Assembly: GCA_027063065.1 (NCBI GenBank)
Contig: JAMOSO010000031.1
Coordinates: 1 to 46,120 of the forward strand
Length of the DNA stretch: 46,120 bases
Origin: Planctomycetota bacterium
GTDB lineage: Bacteria; Planctomycetota; JAMOSO01
Direction: 5' to 3'
The notes beneath the pieces were generated by a model, which was not told the DNA's origin, did no database searches, and worked only from the letters and a program-made list of their open reading frames with translations. The translations under genes and the position numbers were made by a program. Shown here piece by piece: positions 34,457-43,566 of this stretch (positions within the stretch are counted from its first letter, which is position 1; every line of letters begins with the position of its first letter).

Positions 34457-35457
34457 TGAAATTTAATTTATTTGATGTGCCAGTAGAGCCCATAGGTGGT
34501 AAAAAATTTATCTATGGTCAAATAATGGATTGGATTGTAGACAAAAAAGTGTTTGATTTTGATTTGATGACTAATTTATCTAAAAAAGTACGCCAAGAAT
34601 TGCATGATAATTATATAGTCTCTAAATTAAAATTAGTTACTAAACAGATAGATAAAGATGATGGCACTATTAAATTTTTGTTTTCATTATCTGATAATAT
34701 AACAGTAGAGTCTGTGATGATACCTTCTAAAGATCATTATACTGCATGCGTGTCTACTCAAGCTGGTTGTGCTGTGGGGTGTAGATTTTGTGCTACTGGC
34801 CAGGGTGGTGTAGGTCGTAATTTGCATTTTGGTGAAATTATTATGCAATTTTTAACTATGGAAAAAGAAATTTCACAACGCATCAGTCATGTAGTTTTTA
34901 TGGGTATGGGTGAGCCGTTTCATAATTATGAAAATTCCAAATTGGCGGTTAGGTTTTTGCAAGAGTCAAAATTAAATATTAGTGCTAGACGCATAACGGT
35001 TTCTAGTGTTGGTTTCCCAGATAAAATTAAACAATGGGCAGACGAAGGTGTGCGCTCAGAGTTGGCGATTTCTTTGCACTCAGCCATAGAGTTTAAACGC
35101 CGTGAATTAATTCCTTATGCTAAATTATGTAGCATACCAGAGCTTATGGATGCGATTAATTATCATTTTTTAAAAACAAAACGCTTGCCTACATTTGAAT
35201 ATGTTATGCTTCAAGGCGTTAATGATGGCGTTGATGATTTAAATGCATTGGTTAGATTGGTTAGAAATATTGACTGTAAAATTAATTTGATTGCCATGAA
35301 TGGTAGCACTAATGGATTTGTTAGTCCAGACCGAGATGCAATTAAAAAGTTTTGTAAGCAATTAAATGAAAATCGCGTTAAAGCTACTTTAAGGCGTAGT
35401 GCAGGAGCTAATATTTTTGCAGCTTGCGGTCAATTAAAGGCTCAATCCAAGTTGTAA
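34456..35457 (+). CDS. rlmN: 23S rRNA / tRNA adenine-C2 methyltransferase RlmN
   Basis: A radical SAM enzyme that methylates C2 of A2503 in 23S rRNA and A37 in tRNAs. The 333-residue protein has the CxxxCxxC motif in 'QAGCAVGCRFCATG', 'HVVFMGMGEPFHNYEN', and the methyl-carrying Cys in the C-terminal 'ANIFAACGQL'. Its ATG overlaps the acpS stop (TAATG). It ends the unit that begins at the TolB-like gene. Confidence 0.93.
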   Translation: MKFNLFDVPVEPIGGKKFIYGQIMDWIVDKKVFDFDLMTNLSKKVRQELHDNYIVSKLKLVTKQIDKDDGTIKFLFSLSDNITVESVMIPSKDHYTACVSTQAGCAVGCRFCATGQGGVGRNLHFGEIIMQFLTMEKEISQRISHVVFMGMGEPFHNYENSKLAVRFLQESKLNISARRITVSSVGFPDKIKQWADEGVRSELAISLHSAIEFKRRELIPYAKLCSIPELMDAINYHFLKTKRLPTFEYVMLQGVNDGVDDLNALVRLVRNIDCKINLIAMNGSTNGFVSPDRDAIKKFCKQLNENRVKATLRRSAGANIFAACGQLKAQSKL

Positions 35458-35586
35458 AACCGTATTTAAAATTTATCGTATAAATTTGTATAAAAATGTT
35501 TTTGGTGCTATTTTATATTTTGTTTTTATTAATGTCAAAAAATATATATAGCTAAGCTCTTATGCTGTAGGTGTTTACAATATATG

Positions 35587-35614
35587 TTGACAAGTTGGCT
35601 AATATAAGCATACT
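35587..35614 (+). promoter_or_regulatory. promoter of the alpha-mannosidase gene
   Basis: -35 TTGACA (35587-35592), 16-nt spacer, -10 CATACT (35609-35614, four of six). The rest of the 199-bp gap is AT-rich without an ORF. A ribosome binding site AAGGA lies 5 nt before the ATG at 35657. Confidence 0.45.
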
Positions 35615-35656
35615 TATGAAGTTATCATATATCTGTTATCTATCATAAGGAATTGT

Positions 35657-38600
35657 ATGCCAGAATTACGCCAAACCAAGTTAGCATATAACAATGTAGA
35701 AAAAACAATCAATAATTTAAAAGATGCTATTTATACTAAGATACATGAATTAGAAATTGATGCTTGGGTAAGTCAAGAGCCCAATTCTTATCAAAATCGT
35801 AAAGCAGGTAAACATACTAAGTTGCATATTGGCTCAGTCTGGGGAAAGTTGTTTGATTGTGCTTGGATGAATTTTACTGGTAAAGTACCAAAGGAGGTGG
35901 TAAATAAAGAATTGGTTCTTTTATTAGATGTTAATGGCGAAATGTGTGTATTTAATGATGATGGAGAGCCAATACGCGGTTTGACATCTACTTCGTCTAT
36001 CTTTGACCCTACATTAGGACGACCTACTAAAAGAGTGTTTTCGTTTATTAAAAAATCACAAGGTGGAGAAGATATCGATATTTGGGCAGATTGTGGTAAT
36101 AATTGTTTGTTTGGTAGTTTGCAAAAAGGTGGAGCGATAGAAACAGCATCTTTGGCTATTTGTAATAATCAAGCTAGAGATTTATTTTATGATATGACAG
36201 TTCTGTATGAATTAGCTGATATTTTACCTAAGGATTCTGCACGTTCTGCTAAAATAAAAAGAGTTTTGCAAAATGCTTGTTATGAATTAGTAAGTATAAC
36301 ATCGCAAAGTATAGCAATAGCTAAAAAGATTATTGAGCCAGAACTTGCTAAAACTAATGGTTCTCCATCCTTACAGATATCTGCTTGTGGTCATGCGCAT
36401 ATGGATTTGGCTTGGTTATGGCCTATCCGAGAAACTAAGCGCAAAGGGGCGCGAACTATCTCAACTTCTATAGAACTTATAGAACGTTATCCGGATTATG
36501 TTTTTGGTATTTCACAACCACAGTATTTTCAATGGATAAAAGAATCTTACCCTTCTTTATATGCAAAAGTTGTAGAAAACGTCAAAAATAAACGCATTGA
36601 AGCGCAAGGTGCAATGTGGGTTGAATGCGATACCAATGTTCCATCTGGCGAATCTTTGGTAAGACAAATATTATATGGAAAGGCTTTTTATAAAGAAGAA
36701 TTTGGTGTCGATATGGATTATGTTTGGTTGCCAGACGTATTTGGTTATAGCGCATCTTTGCCTCAAATTATGAAAAAATCCGATATTAATTATTTTATTA
36801 CACAAAAATTATCTTGGAATGAAATTAATAACCATCCACACCATTCATTTGTGTGGGAGGGCAATGACAAGTCTAAAGTTTTAGCTCATTTATTGCCGGA
36901 AAACACTTATAACGGTCCTGCAATGCCTAGAAGCTGTCGAGATATAGAAAAGAACTATCTCGATAAGGATGTGTCATCTTATGCTTTAATGGCATTTGGT
37001 ATTGGAGATGGCGGTGGTGGACCTGGTGCTGAACATTTAGAACATCTTAAAAGACTTAAAGATTTAAATGGTATTGCGCCTGTTAAACAAGAGACAGTAA
37101 CTGCTTTTTTACAAAAATGGCAAAGTGAAGCCGAAAATTTTAGCACTTTTAAAGGTGAATTATATTTAGAAAAACATCAAGGTACTTTTACGACACATAG
37201 TCGCAATAAGTGGTTTAATCGTAAGATGGAGTTAGCTTTACGCGAATTAGAATTTTTAGCTTCTATAACTAATGTAGAATATCCTAAGCAATTTATTGAA
37301 GATACTTGGAAGGAAGTTTTATTATATCAGTTTCATGATATATTGCCTGGCTCTTCAATTAAGCGTGTATACGATGAGAGTATTGCTAGATATTCTAGTA
37401 TGCTAGAAGATACACAGCATAAAATTTTGGGAATTAAAAAAGCATTAATTTCTGAAATTAACGCTAAAACTCAACAAGATTCGTTTGTAATTTTTAACAC
37501 TACTTCTTTCTCGCGCAATGAATGGTTGAAGGTTGATGATGTTTGGATGTGTCCAGACGTGCCAGCTATGGGTTATAGAGTCTCTGAATTGACGCCCGCA
37601 TTAATTGATGATCAGTCATTAAAAGCATCTTCTGATATATTAGAAAATAATAGGGTTAAAATTTCTTTTAACGATAAAGGTCATATTGTTTCTATTTTAA
37701 ATAAAGATATAGATCGTGAATTTATAGCAGAATCTTTAAGTGCTAATGTTATTAAGGTATTTCATGATGATGGCACAGCGTGGGATTTTGCGCCAGATTA
37801 TAATAATTTTCAGCGAGGAGAGTTTGTATTAGAAAAAGTTACGGCACATATAGATGGACCTAAGGTTTCTGTAATCCAAGAATATACTTACGAAGGTTCT
37901 AATTTATTGCAAACAATTTCTCTAGTACAGGGTAGCGCAAGAGTAGATTTTGACACAATATTAAATTGGACTGGTGAAAATAAAATGATTCGTACGAGTT
38001 TTCCAACCAATATTATGAGCGAATATGCTACTTGTGAAATTCAATATGGCACATTAAATAGGCCAACTGGTAATAATACATCATTAGATATGGCTAAAGA
38101 TGAAGTGCCTGTGCAAAAATATGTGGATTTATCTGATAATAGTTCAGGTATAGCATTGTTAAATGATTCAAAATATGGTTATAGGGTTAAAGATGGTATT
38201 TTGGATTTAAATTTATTGCGTTCTATGCCATATACTGGACCTATGATTTATAAAGATCAAGTAGGTAAAGATTTGTCGGGAAATTTTGGCGACCAAGGAG
38301 AACATAAATTTACATATTCTATCTATACTCATGCAGGTAATCATATTGCTGGAGATGTTGCGCGTGAAGCATTAAAACTTAATATTCCTTTAACATCTAT
38401 GGCGATACCTAAGTCAAATGTTAGTTCATCTAATCAAATAGAACTGGAAAAATCTTATTTTAATGTTGATAAAAATAATATATTTATTGATGCTGTTAAA
38501 CAATCAGAAGATACAGAAGGTAAGGTAGTAAGGATGTATGAGGCCTATGGAATGCCAACTAAAACGGTTTTATCTTTTGCTGATGATGTAAAAAAATTAA

Positions 38601-38707
38601 AATTGATTAATTTAATAGAGTGTGATATTAAAGAGTTAGAAATTATCGACAATCAAGTAGAATTGTTTTTTAAGCCCTTTGAAATTATATCAATTAAGCT
38701 TATATAA
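35657..38707 (+). CDS. alpha-mannosidase, glycoside hydrolase family 38
   Basis: A 1016-residue GH38 enzyme that hydrolyses alpha-mannosides, with retention of configuration and a zinc ion. The metal site is in 'CGHAHMDLAWLWP' (His246, His248, Asp250), the nucleophile is Asp360 in 'WLPDVFGYS', and 'EDTWKEVLLYQFHDILPGSSI' completes the active-site domain. The C-terminal half (about 620-1016) is the mannosidase beta-sandwich part. There is no signal peptide, so it acts in the cytoplasm, probably on mannosides taken up or on internal oligosaccharides. It has its own promoter and terminator. Confidence 0.95.
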   Translation: MPELRQTKLAYNNVEKTINNLKDAIYTKIHELEIDAWVSQEPNSYQNRKAGKHTKLHIGSVWGKLFDCAWMNFTGKVPKEVVNKELVLLLDVNGEMCVFNDDGEPIRGLTSTSSIFDPTLGRPTKRVFSFIKKSQGGEDIDIWADCGNNCLFGSLQKGGAIETASLAICNNQARDLFYDMTVLYELADILPKDSARSAKIKRVLQNACYELVSITSQSIAIAKKIIEPELAKTNGSPSLQISACGHAHMDLAWLWPIRETKRKGARTISTSIELIERYPDYVFGISQPQYFQWIKESYPSLYAKVVENVKNKRIEAQGAMWVECDTNVPSGESLVRQILYGKAFYKEEFGVDMDYVWLPDVFGYSASLPQIMKKSDINYFITQKLSWNEINNHPHHSFVWEGNDKSKVLAHLLPENTYNGPAMPRSCRDIEKNYLDKDVSSYALMAFGIGDGGGGPGAEHLEHLKRLKDLNGIAPVKQETVTAFLQKWQSEAENFSTFKGELYLEKHQGTFTTHSRNKWFNRKMELALRELEFLASITNVEYPKQFIEDTWKEVLLYQFHDILPGSSIKRVYDESIARYSSMLEDTQHKILGIKKALISEINAKTQQDSFVIFNTTSFSRNEWLKVDDVWMCPDVPAMGYRVSELTPALIDDQSLKASSDILENNRVKISFNDKGHIVSILNKDIDREFIAESLSANVIKVFHDDGTAWDFAPDYNNFQRGEFVLEKVTAHIDGPKVSVIQEYTYEGSNLLQTISLVQGSARVDFDTILNWTGENKMIRTSFPTNIMSEYATCEIQYGTLNRPTGNNTSLDMAKDEVPVQKYVDLSDNSSGIALLNDSKYGYRVKDGILDLNLLRSMPYTGPMIYKDQVGKDLSGNFGDQGEHKFTYSIYTHAGNHIAGDVAREALKLNIPLTSMAIPKSNVSSSNQIELEKSYFNVDKNNIFIDAVKQSEDTEGKVVRMYEAYGMPTKTVLSFADDVKKLKLINLIECDIKELEIIDNQVELFFKPFEIISIKLI

Positions 38708-38746
38708 AATTTAACAACCCCATCGTTAGGTGGGGTTGTTAAATTT
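38707..38746. terminator. bidirectional terminator between the mannosidase and HupE-like genes
   Basis: A perfect 16-bp inverted repeat (38707-38722 and 38731-38746) with an 8-nt loop; the stem is CCCC/GGGG at the top and A/T-rich at the base, so T-rich ends are present on both strands. It lies between two convergent genes, only 3 bp from the second stop. Confidence 0.85.
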
Positions 38747-38749
38747 AAA

Positions 38750-39325
38750 TTATATATTAGTTAAAAAATAACAGCCTATCATAAAAATTACAGAACCAAT
38801 ATGTTGTAAACTGATTAGGCTAGTTTGTAATTTAGAACAATATTTTGCTAATAATATGCCTGCAATATGCAATGTTATGGTTGAGCATATAAATCCAACA
38901 ATATAAATAGTTGGACTTGTTAATGATGGTATTTCTATGCCATGCGCATATCCGTGGAATATTGCAAACATACTTACAATTGCTAAGGCTAGTGTACGTG
39001 GTATTAAAGTATGTTTAAAAATCATAATGCCTAAAGTTACAAGAGATAGAGCGATGCCAAGTTCTACTATAATCATAGGCGTTGAGAATATCCCCCAAAT
39101 GCCACCTAGGCACATAAATACCACAAATGCTAATGGAAGTTTCCAAATAAAACCTTTTTTCATTTGATAACTTAGTATGCCCACGGCTAGCATGGCAATT
39201 AAATGATCTAATCCCAACAGAGGATGTAAAATTCCAGATGTTAAGCCAACTTGATGTGCCACATTATGCGCAAAACAACTAGATGACATGGTTATTAAAA
39301 CAAAAGTGCAAAAGATTTTTAACAT
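38750..39325 (-). CDS. HupE/UreJ family membrane protein
   Basis: A 191-residue protein with an N-terminal signal-like segment and about six membrane helices. The family motif 'HPLLGLDHLIAMLAVG' (about 34-49) and 'HGYAHGIEIP' are present, with the histidines thought to bind nickel or cobalt. HupE/UreJ proteins are metal permeases, usually beside hydrogenase or urease genes; none is seen here, so the metal user is elsewhere. AGGA lies 6 nt before the ATG. pdxJ ends 16 bp upstream, and they may be co-transcribed. Confidence 0.85.
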   Translation of the reverse strand: MLKIFCTFVLITMSSSCFAHNVAHQVGLTSGILHPLLGLDHLIAMLAVGILSYQMKKGFIWKLPLAFVVFMCLGGIWGIFSTPMIIVELGIALSLVTLGIMIFKHTLIPRTLALAIVSMFAIFHGYAHGIEIPSLTSPTIYIVGFICSTITLHIAGILLAKYCSKLQTSLISLQHIGSVIFMIGCYFLTNI

Positions 39326-39341
39326 TATTTATCCTAAGAAA

Positions 39342-40076
39342 TTAATTTGATTGTGTTATATGTAGGTATTTTTCAACAGTTTTATTAATTGTGAACTGCC
39401 ATGATTCGCACACAAATGCATGACCAATGGATACTTCTAAGATATTTGGAACTTGCTCTAAAAAATATTGTAAATTTTCTAAACTTAAGTCGTGCCCAGC
39501 GTTTACACCTAGGCCTGCATCTTGTGCTGCTTTAGCTGTTGCTGCATAGTCCGTTGTAGAGGTTTCTTTTGCTGTTTTATAATTATGTGCATAACCTTCT
39601 GTATATAATTCTATTCTGTCAGCCCCTGTGGCTGCTGCATGAATGACTTGTAGAGGATCTGGGTCCAAAAATAATGAAACGCGCATACCGTGCAAGTGTA
39701 GTCTATCGACTATGCTTTTTAAAAAGGCTGCATTTTTTTGACAGTTCCAACCATGGTCAGAAGTAAGTTGTCCTGGTTCGTCAGGTACTAGCGTTACTTG
39801 GTGTGGTTTAATGGAGCATACCTCATCTAAAAAAGTTTGATTTGGATATCCTTCTACATTAAATTCAGCATGGTTATATTTTCTTACTAATTCATTAAGT
39901 ATAGGTAAGTCGTCATAGCGGGCGTGGCGTTGATCAGGCCTAGGGTGAACCGTTATACCTTTGGCGCCACAGTTTAATATTTGTTTGCATAAGCTAGCCA
40001 AATTTGGTGTATCTGCTCCACGTGAGTTGCGTACTAAAGCAAATTTATTTACATTTACAGAAAAAGCTGTCTTCAT
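39342..40076 (-). CDS. pdxJ: pyridoxine 5'-phosphate synthase
   Basis: PdxJ condenses deoxyxylulose 5-phosphate with 1-amino-acetone 3-phosphate to pyridoxine 5'-phosphate (vitamin B6). The 244-residue TIM-barrel protein has 'VNVNKFALVRNSRG', 'GAKGITVHPRPDQRHARYDDL', 'NVEGYP', 'VTLVPDEPGQLTSDHGW' and 'GADRIELYTEGYAH', all typical. The usual HLRPDRRHI reads HPRPDQRHA, a small change. This shows the DXP-dependent B6 route and fits with dxr at 29294. Confidence 0.95.
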   Translation of the reverse strand: MKTAFSVNVNKFALVRNSRGADTPNLASLCKQILNCGAKGITVHPRPDQRHARYDDLPILNELVRKYNHAEFNVEGYPNQTFLDEVCSIKPHQVTLVPDEPGQLTSDHGWNCQKNAAFLKSIVDRLHLHGMRVSLFLDPDPLQVIHAAATGADRIELYTEGYAHNYKTAKETSTTDYAATAKAAQDAGLGVNAGHDLSLENLQYFLEQVPNILEVSIGHAFVCESWQFTINKTVEKYLHITQSN

Positions 40077-40150
40077 AGTATCTCTTAAAAAAAATAATAC
40101 CTAAATTGTATATTTAGCATTATTTTCTTCAAGCTATTAGCTTTTATTTC

Positions 40151-42334
40151 TTAACTTTTTTGTAAAGGCTTTATAATTGGTTCAGGCAAGCTACCATTTA
40201 ATCGATGCTTTAATGCACAATATCTAGTTTGAGAATTGTCATTTTCGATTGCCATTTGCATAGCTTTTTTTGATCCAATTAGTATTACAGCCGAACGCCC
40301 TCTAGTTATAGCAGTGTATATTAAATTACGTTGTAGCATTACATAATGTTGTGTATGTAAGGGTATGACAACAACAGGGTATTCCGATCCTTGCGATTTA
40401 TGAATAGTACATGCATAAGCTAGAGTTATTTGATCTAATTCGCTATAGTTGTATTCGATATTTTCACCGTCAAAGTTTATGATGATTTTTTTTTCATCAG
40501 CTAAATGATATTTAATAAAACCAATATCTCCATTAAAGATGTCCTTATCATAATTGTTTTGAGTTTGCATTACTTTATCGCCGACATAAAAACATTTCTG
40601 GGCATTTGTGATGGCGTCATTATGTTTGGGATTTAAGGTTTGTTGCAATGCGTTATTTAAAGCTATATTGCCGATGGGGGTGTGATTCATAGGTGTAAGC
40701 ACTTGAATATCTGTTAAAGGGTTGTATTTGTATTTGTTTGGTAATCTCGTGCTTACAACATCTACCAATATTTTTGCTATTTCATGGGGTTCGTTGTTTT
40801 CTATAAAAAAGAAATCAGATTGTTGTGAATTATCTATAATTGGCAACAAGCCAGAGTTTATTCTATGCGCATTACTGATGATGAGCGATTTTGATTCTTG
40901 TCTAAAAATTTCTGTCAGTTGGCTAGTGCATATTGTTTGGGAATCTATTATATCTTTTAAGACAGAGCCTGGACCTACAGATGGTAATTGATCGACATCA
41001 CCAACTAAAATTAAAGCTGCGTGTATTGGTATGGCACGCAATAAAAAATACATTAGATTAATATCTACCATAGATACCTCGTCAACTACTACGACATCGG
41101 TATTTAATGTGGATTGATTATTTTTTACAAATCCACCATTTGTGGGCTCGTATTCTAATAAGCGATGTATGGTTTTAGCAGTGTCTCCTGTGCTTTCTGA
41201 TAGTCGTTTTGCAGCACGCCCAGTTGGAGCCGTGAGACTAACGCGTAAATCTTTTGCTTTTAATATGGCTACAAGGCTGTTGACTAGGGTAGTTTTGCCA
41301 ACACCTGGTCCGCCTGTAATAACAAAAACTTTTGATGTTAAACCTTTGATTATTGCATCTTGCTGTGAAGGTGCTAATGGAAATCCCGTTTTTTTTTGAA
41401 CCCAATTTAAAGCTTTTTGCGTATCTACTTGTCCTAATGGATGCTGGCCTTGATTGAGGCGTTTGAGCATTTGCGATGTGCCTAATTCTCCATAAAATAG
41501 TCCGTATGTATATATCCATATATCATTATCAATATCTTGTTGAATAAATATGTTGTTTGCTAGCTGTTCTTTTAGTGCTTTAGTTAAGCTATCTGCTTGT
41601 ATATTTAATGTTTCTGTTGCATTGTTTAATAAAATTTGTTTTGGCACAGCACAGTGTCCGTTGAGGCTAAATTCTTCTAGTATATGCACTAATGCTGCCT
41701 TAGCTCTTAAAATTGAATTAACTCCTAAGCCTATACTTAAGGCGATATTATCAGCAGTTTTAAAACCTATTCCTTTAATATCACTATATAGACGATAGGG
41801 GTTTTGTCTGATAATGTTTATGGTGTCGTTGCCATATGTTTTGTAAATATTGGCTGCTCGTGTCGAGCCGATATTATGTTTTTGTAAAAACAGCATAGTT
41901 TCGCGCATAGCTGAATGAGATTGCCAAGAAGAGCATATTTTAGTTAATTTATTTTTACCTATTCCATCGACTTCTTTTAAGCGTTCTGGGTGATTATCTA
42001 AAATATCAAACGTTTCTTTGCCAAAATGTTTAACAATGCGCCAAGCAAATTTTGGTCCTATTCCCTCAATTACTCCGCTAGCTAAATATTTACATATATT
42101 ATCTAAATTCGATGGAGCGGTTAATTGGATTGAAATAGCTTTTAATTGTCTACCATAGGTTTTGTTTTCAATCCAATTGCCTGTTGCAATGCAACTTTCG
42201 CCAATAGCTACACTGATAACTTTGCCAACAACACAGATTTTTTTTTGTTCATCATTTATAATTTGTAAAACACAAAAGCCGGTATCTTGATTATGAAAGG
42301 TAATATGTTCTACACTACCGTTTACGGTTTCCAT
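40151..42334 (-). CDS. recD2: RecD2-type ATP-dependent DNA helicase
   Basis: A 727-residue SF1 5'-3' helicase of the RecD2/TraA-like family. The N-terminal OB-like and helix-hairpin-helix regions (about 1-200, with 'GVIEGIGPKFAWRIVKHFG' and 'EVDGIGKNKL') precede the motor: Walker A 'GGPGVGKTTL' (341-350), Walker B 'VVVDEVSMVD', and the late motifs 'LTPMNHTPIG' and 'LAYACTIHKSQGSEYPVVV'. RecD2 works outside RecBCD in replication-fork and repair work. It starts 7 bp after tyrA ends. Confidence 0.93.
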   Translation of the reverse strand: METVNGSVEHITFHNQDTGFCVLQIINDEQKKICVVGKVISVAIGESCIATGNWIENKTYGRQLKAISIQLTAPSNLDNICKYLASGVIEGIGPKFAWRIVKHFGKETFDILDNHPERLKEVDGIGKNKLTKICSSWQSHSAMRETMLFLQKHNIGSTRAANIYKTYGNDTINIIRQNPYRLYSDIKGIGFKTADNIALSIGLGVNSILRAKAALVHILEEFSLNGHCAVPKQILLNNATETLNIQADSLTKALKEQLANNIFIQQDIDNDIWIYTYGLFYGELGTSQMLKRLNQGQHPLGQVDTQKALNWVQKKTGFPLAPSQQDAIIKGLTSKVFVITGGPGVGKTTLVNSLVAILKAKDLRVSLTAPTGRAAKRLSESTGDTAKTIHRLLEYEPTNGGFVKNNQSTLNTDVVVVDEVSMVDINLMYFLLRAIPIHAALILVGDVDQLPSVGPGSVLKDIIDSQTICTSQLTEIFRQESKSLIISNAHRINSGLLPIIDNSQQSDFFFIENNEPHEIAKILVDVVSTRLPNKYKYNPLTDIQVLTPMNHTPIGNIALNNALQQTLNPKHNDAITNAQKCFYVGDKVMQTQNNYDKDIFNGDIGFIKYHLADEKKIIINFDGENIEYNYSELDQITLAYACTIHKSQGSEYPVVVIPLHTQHYVMLQRNLIYTAITRGRSAVILIGSKKAMQMAIENDNSQTRYCALKHRLNGSLPEPIIKPLQKS

Positions 42335-42341
42335 ATTTTAA

Positions 42342-43187
42342 TCATTTTTCAGAATCAATTACTTTAAGAACACGGTCACTTTCTTCCATGGCTGTTTTTG
42401 TAAAATCTCCCATCCATGTGGCAGTATCTTTGAACTTGTTTATAAACTCATCACGTTTTTTTGCTTCAATATCACTACAAGCATCGTCTATATGGTTGAC
42501 AAAGGAGCGTATCATTTTTAGACGATCTTCATCGGCCATAATAATATCAGCATATAATTCAGGGCTTTGAGAAAATATTCTACCCATCATATCCATTTCT
42601 AGGCGATAAATAGGGCTAGCAATTTTGCGTGTGGTTTTTAAGTCAATGCCTTCTTTATGTAAAAATGTTCCCAAACAATATGCACTAAAATGTTTTAATG
42701 CTTGTATTATTGTCATAAACTGATCGTGTATTTTGGCTTCCATCTCTACCATGGTAAAGCCCGCACACTCAAAAGCGTCAATTATCCATTGGCTTTTGGT
42801 ATGATGGCGTCCTGGGCAATGAACAATAACTTGATTGTGAGGATCTGTAATTGAAGGTCCAAAAACGGGGTGCAAGCCTATTACTGCTCCGGTATGTGCT
42901 TTGCACATCTGTTGGACAGGTTGTTGTTTGATGCTTGTAATATCACTTAAAATTGTTTGCGAACCAATTTGTTTGGCAACTTTTTTTATAGTGTCTGCTG
43001 TAGCGTCAATTGGCACCGAAATAATAACTAAATCAGCATCTTTTAATTTATGACAGTTTTCTTGCCAATCGGCTCGTCCTATTGCCATCACGGAATGACC
43101 GACACTTTTGAGGTGTTTAGAGCATAATTGTCCCATGCCACCACGTCCACCGACTATTATTATATTTTTAGCATTTGACTTGTGCAT
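42342..43187 (-). CDS. tyrA: prephenate dehydrogenase (TyrA family)
   Basis: The enzyme turns prephenate into 4-hydroxyphenylpyruvate with NAD in tyrosine synthesis. The protein has the cofactor loop 'IIVGGRGGMGQL' and 'VIGLHPVFGPSITDP', which match the dehydrogenase half of E. coli-type TyrA; there is no fused chorismate mutase and no ACT domain. I chose the ATG at 43187, where family similarity begins; an ATG at 43217 would add ten residues inside the upstream gene. It overlaps the small membrane gene by 20 bp. An arogenate-specific form cannot be excluded. Confidence 0.85.
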   Translation of the reverse strand: MHKSNAKNIIIVGGRGGMGQLCSKHLKSVGHSVMAIGRADWQENCHKLKDADLVIISVPIDATADTIKKVAKQIGSQTILSDITSIKQQPVQQMCKAHTGAVIGLHPVFGPSITDPHNQVIVHCPGRHHTKSQWIIDAFECAGFTMVEMEAKIHDQFMTIIQALKHFSAYCLGTFLHKEGIDLKTTRKIASPIYRLEMDMMGRIFSQSPELYADIIMADEDRLKMIRSFVNHIDDACSDIEAKKRDEFINKFKDTATWMGDFTKTAMEESDRVLKVIDSEK

Positions 43188-43365
43188 AAATACCAGAAAT
43201 AACAATCCCCAATCCAAAAATTAGCTCGCTAAAGGCTATTTTATATATATTAATATCCATAGGCATATTTTTAAACATATATTCTTTTACAAATTTATGA
43301 TTAATTAAGGAAAAAACCCCATCTACAATCATTAAAGTGCCGATAAACATTGCTGTCCAAATCAT
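43168..43365 (-). CDS. small membrane protein
   Basis: A 65-residue protein with two hydrophobic helices (about residues 2-21 and 40-60) joined by a short polar loop. I do not recognise the family. I chose the ATG at 43365; a TTG at 43380 would add five residues but contains the -10 box. It overlaps the start of tyrA and is likely in the same transcript. Confidence 0.5.
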   Translation of the reverse strand: MIWTAMFIGTLMIVDGVFSLINHKFVKEYMFKNMPMDINIYKIAFSELIFGLGIVISGIYAQVKC

Positions 43366-43371
43366 TTTTTT

Positions 43372-43377
43372 ATTATA
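43372..43377 (-). promoter_or_regulatory. -10 box directly before the small membrane gene
   Basis: A perfect TATAAT on the minus strand lies exactly 6 nt before the ATG at 43365. No ribosome binding site and no good -35 are seen. This is the fourth case of this spacing in the window. Confidence 0.4.
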
Positions 43378-43416
43378 CAATATTTGTGTTAATCTTCATC
43401 TTTTTTATGGGTCAAA

Positions 43417-43551
43417 ATGCAATCAAAAAATTTATATAATTTTTTTAAAATAATAGCTATTTTTATATTTTCTGTGTGTGTTGTAACTATAATTTTTTTT
43501 GCTAGTGGCTGTCCATTAACTCAGACGGCTCAATGTATTTTTAAACCGTAA
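43417..43551 (+). CDS. possible 44-residue membrane peptide
   Basis: A short ORF with one hydrophobic helix (about residues 9-30) ending 'FFASGCPLTQTAQCIFKP', with two cysteines after the helix. It starts at an ATG with only a weak GGGT upstream and ends 15 bp before the metal permease gene, so it may be the first gene of that operon. The two cysteines outside the membrane could bind metal. No family is recognised; it may also be chance. Confidence 0.4.
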   Translation: MQSKNLYNFFKIIAIFIFSVCVVTIIFFASGCPLTQTAQCIFKP

Positions 43552-43566
43552 GCATAAATATTAATA

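Noticed and set aside
35458-35500. AT-rich dyad after rlmN as a terminator
   Set aside because: The arms are about six A/T bases with no GC core and no clear U tract.
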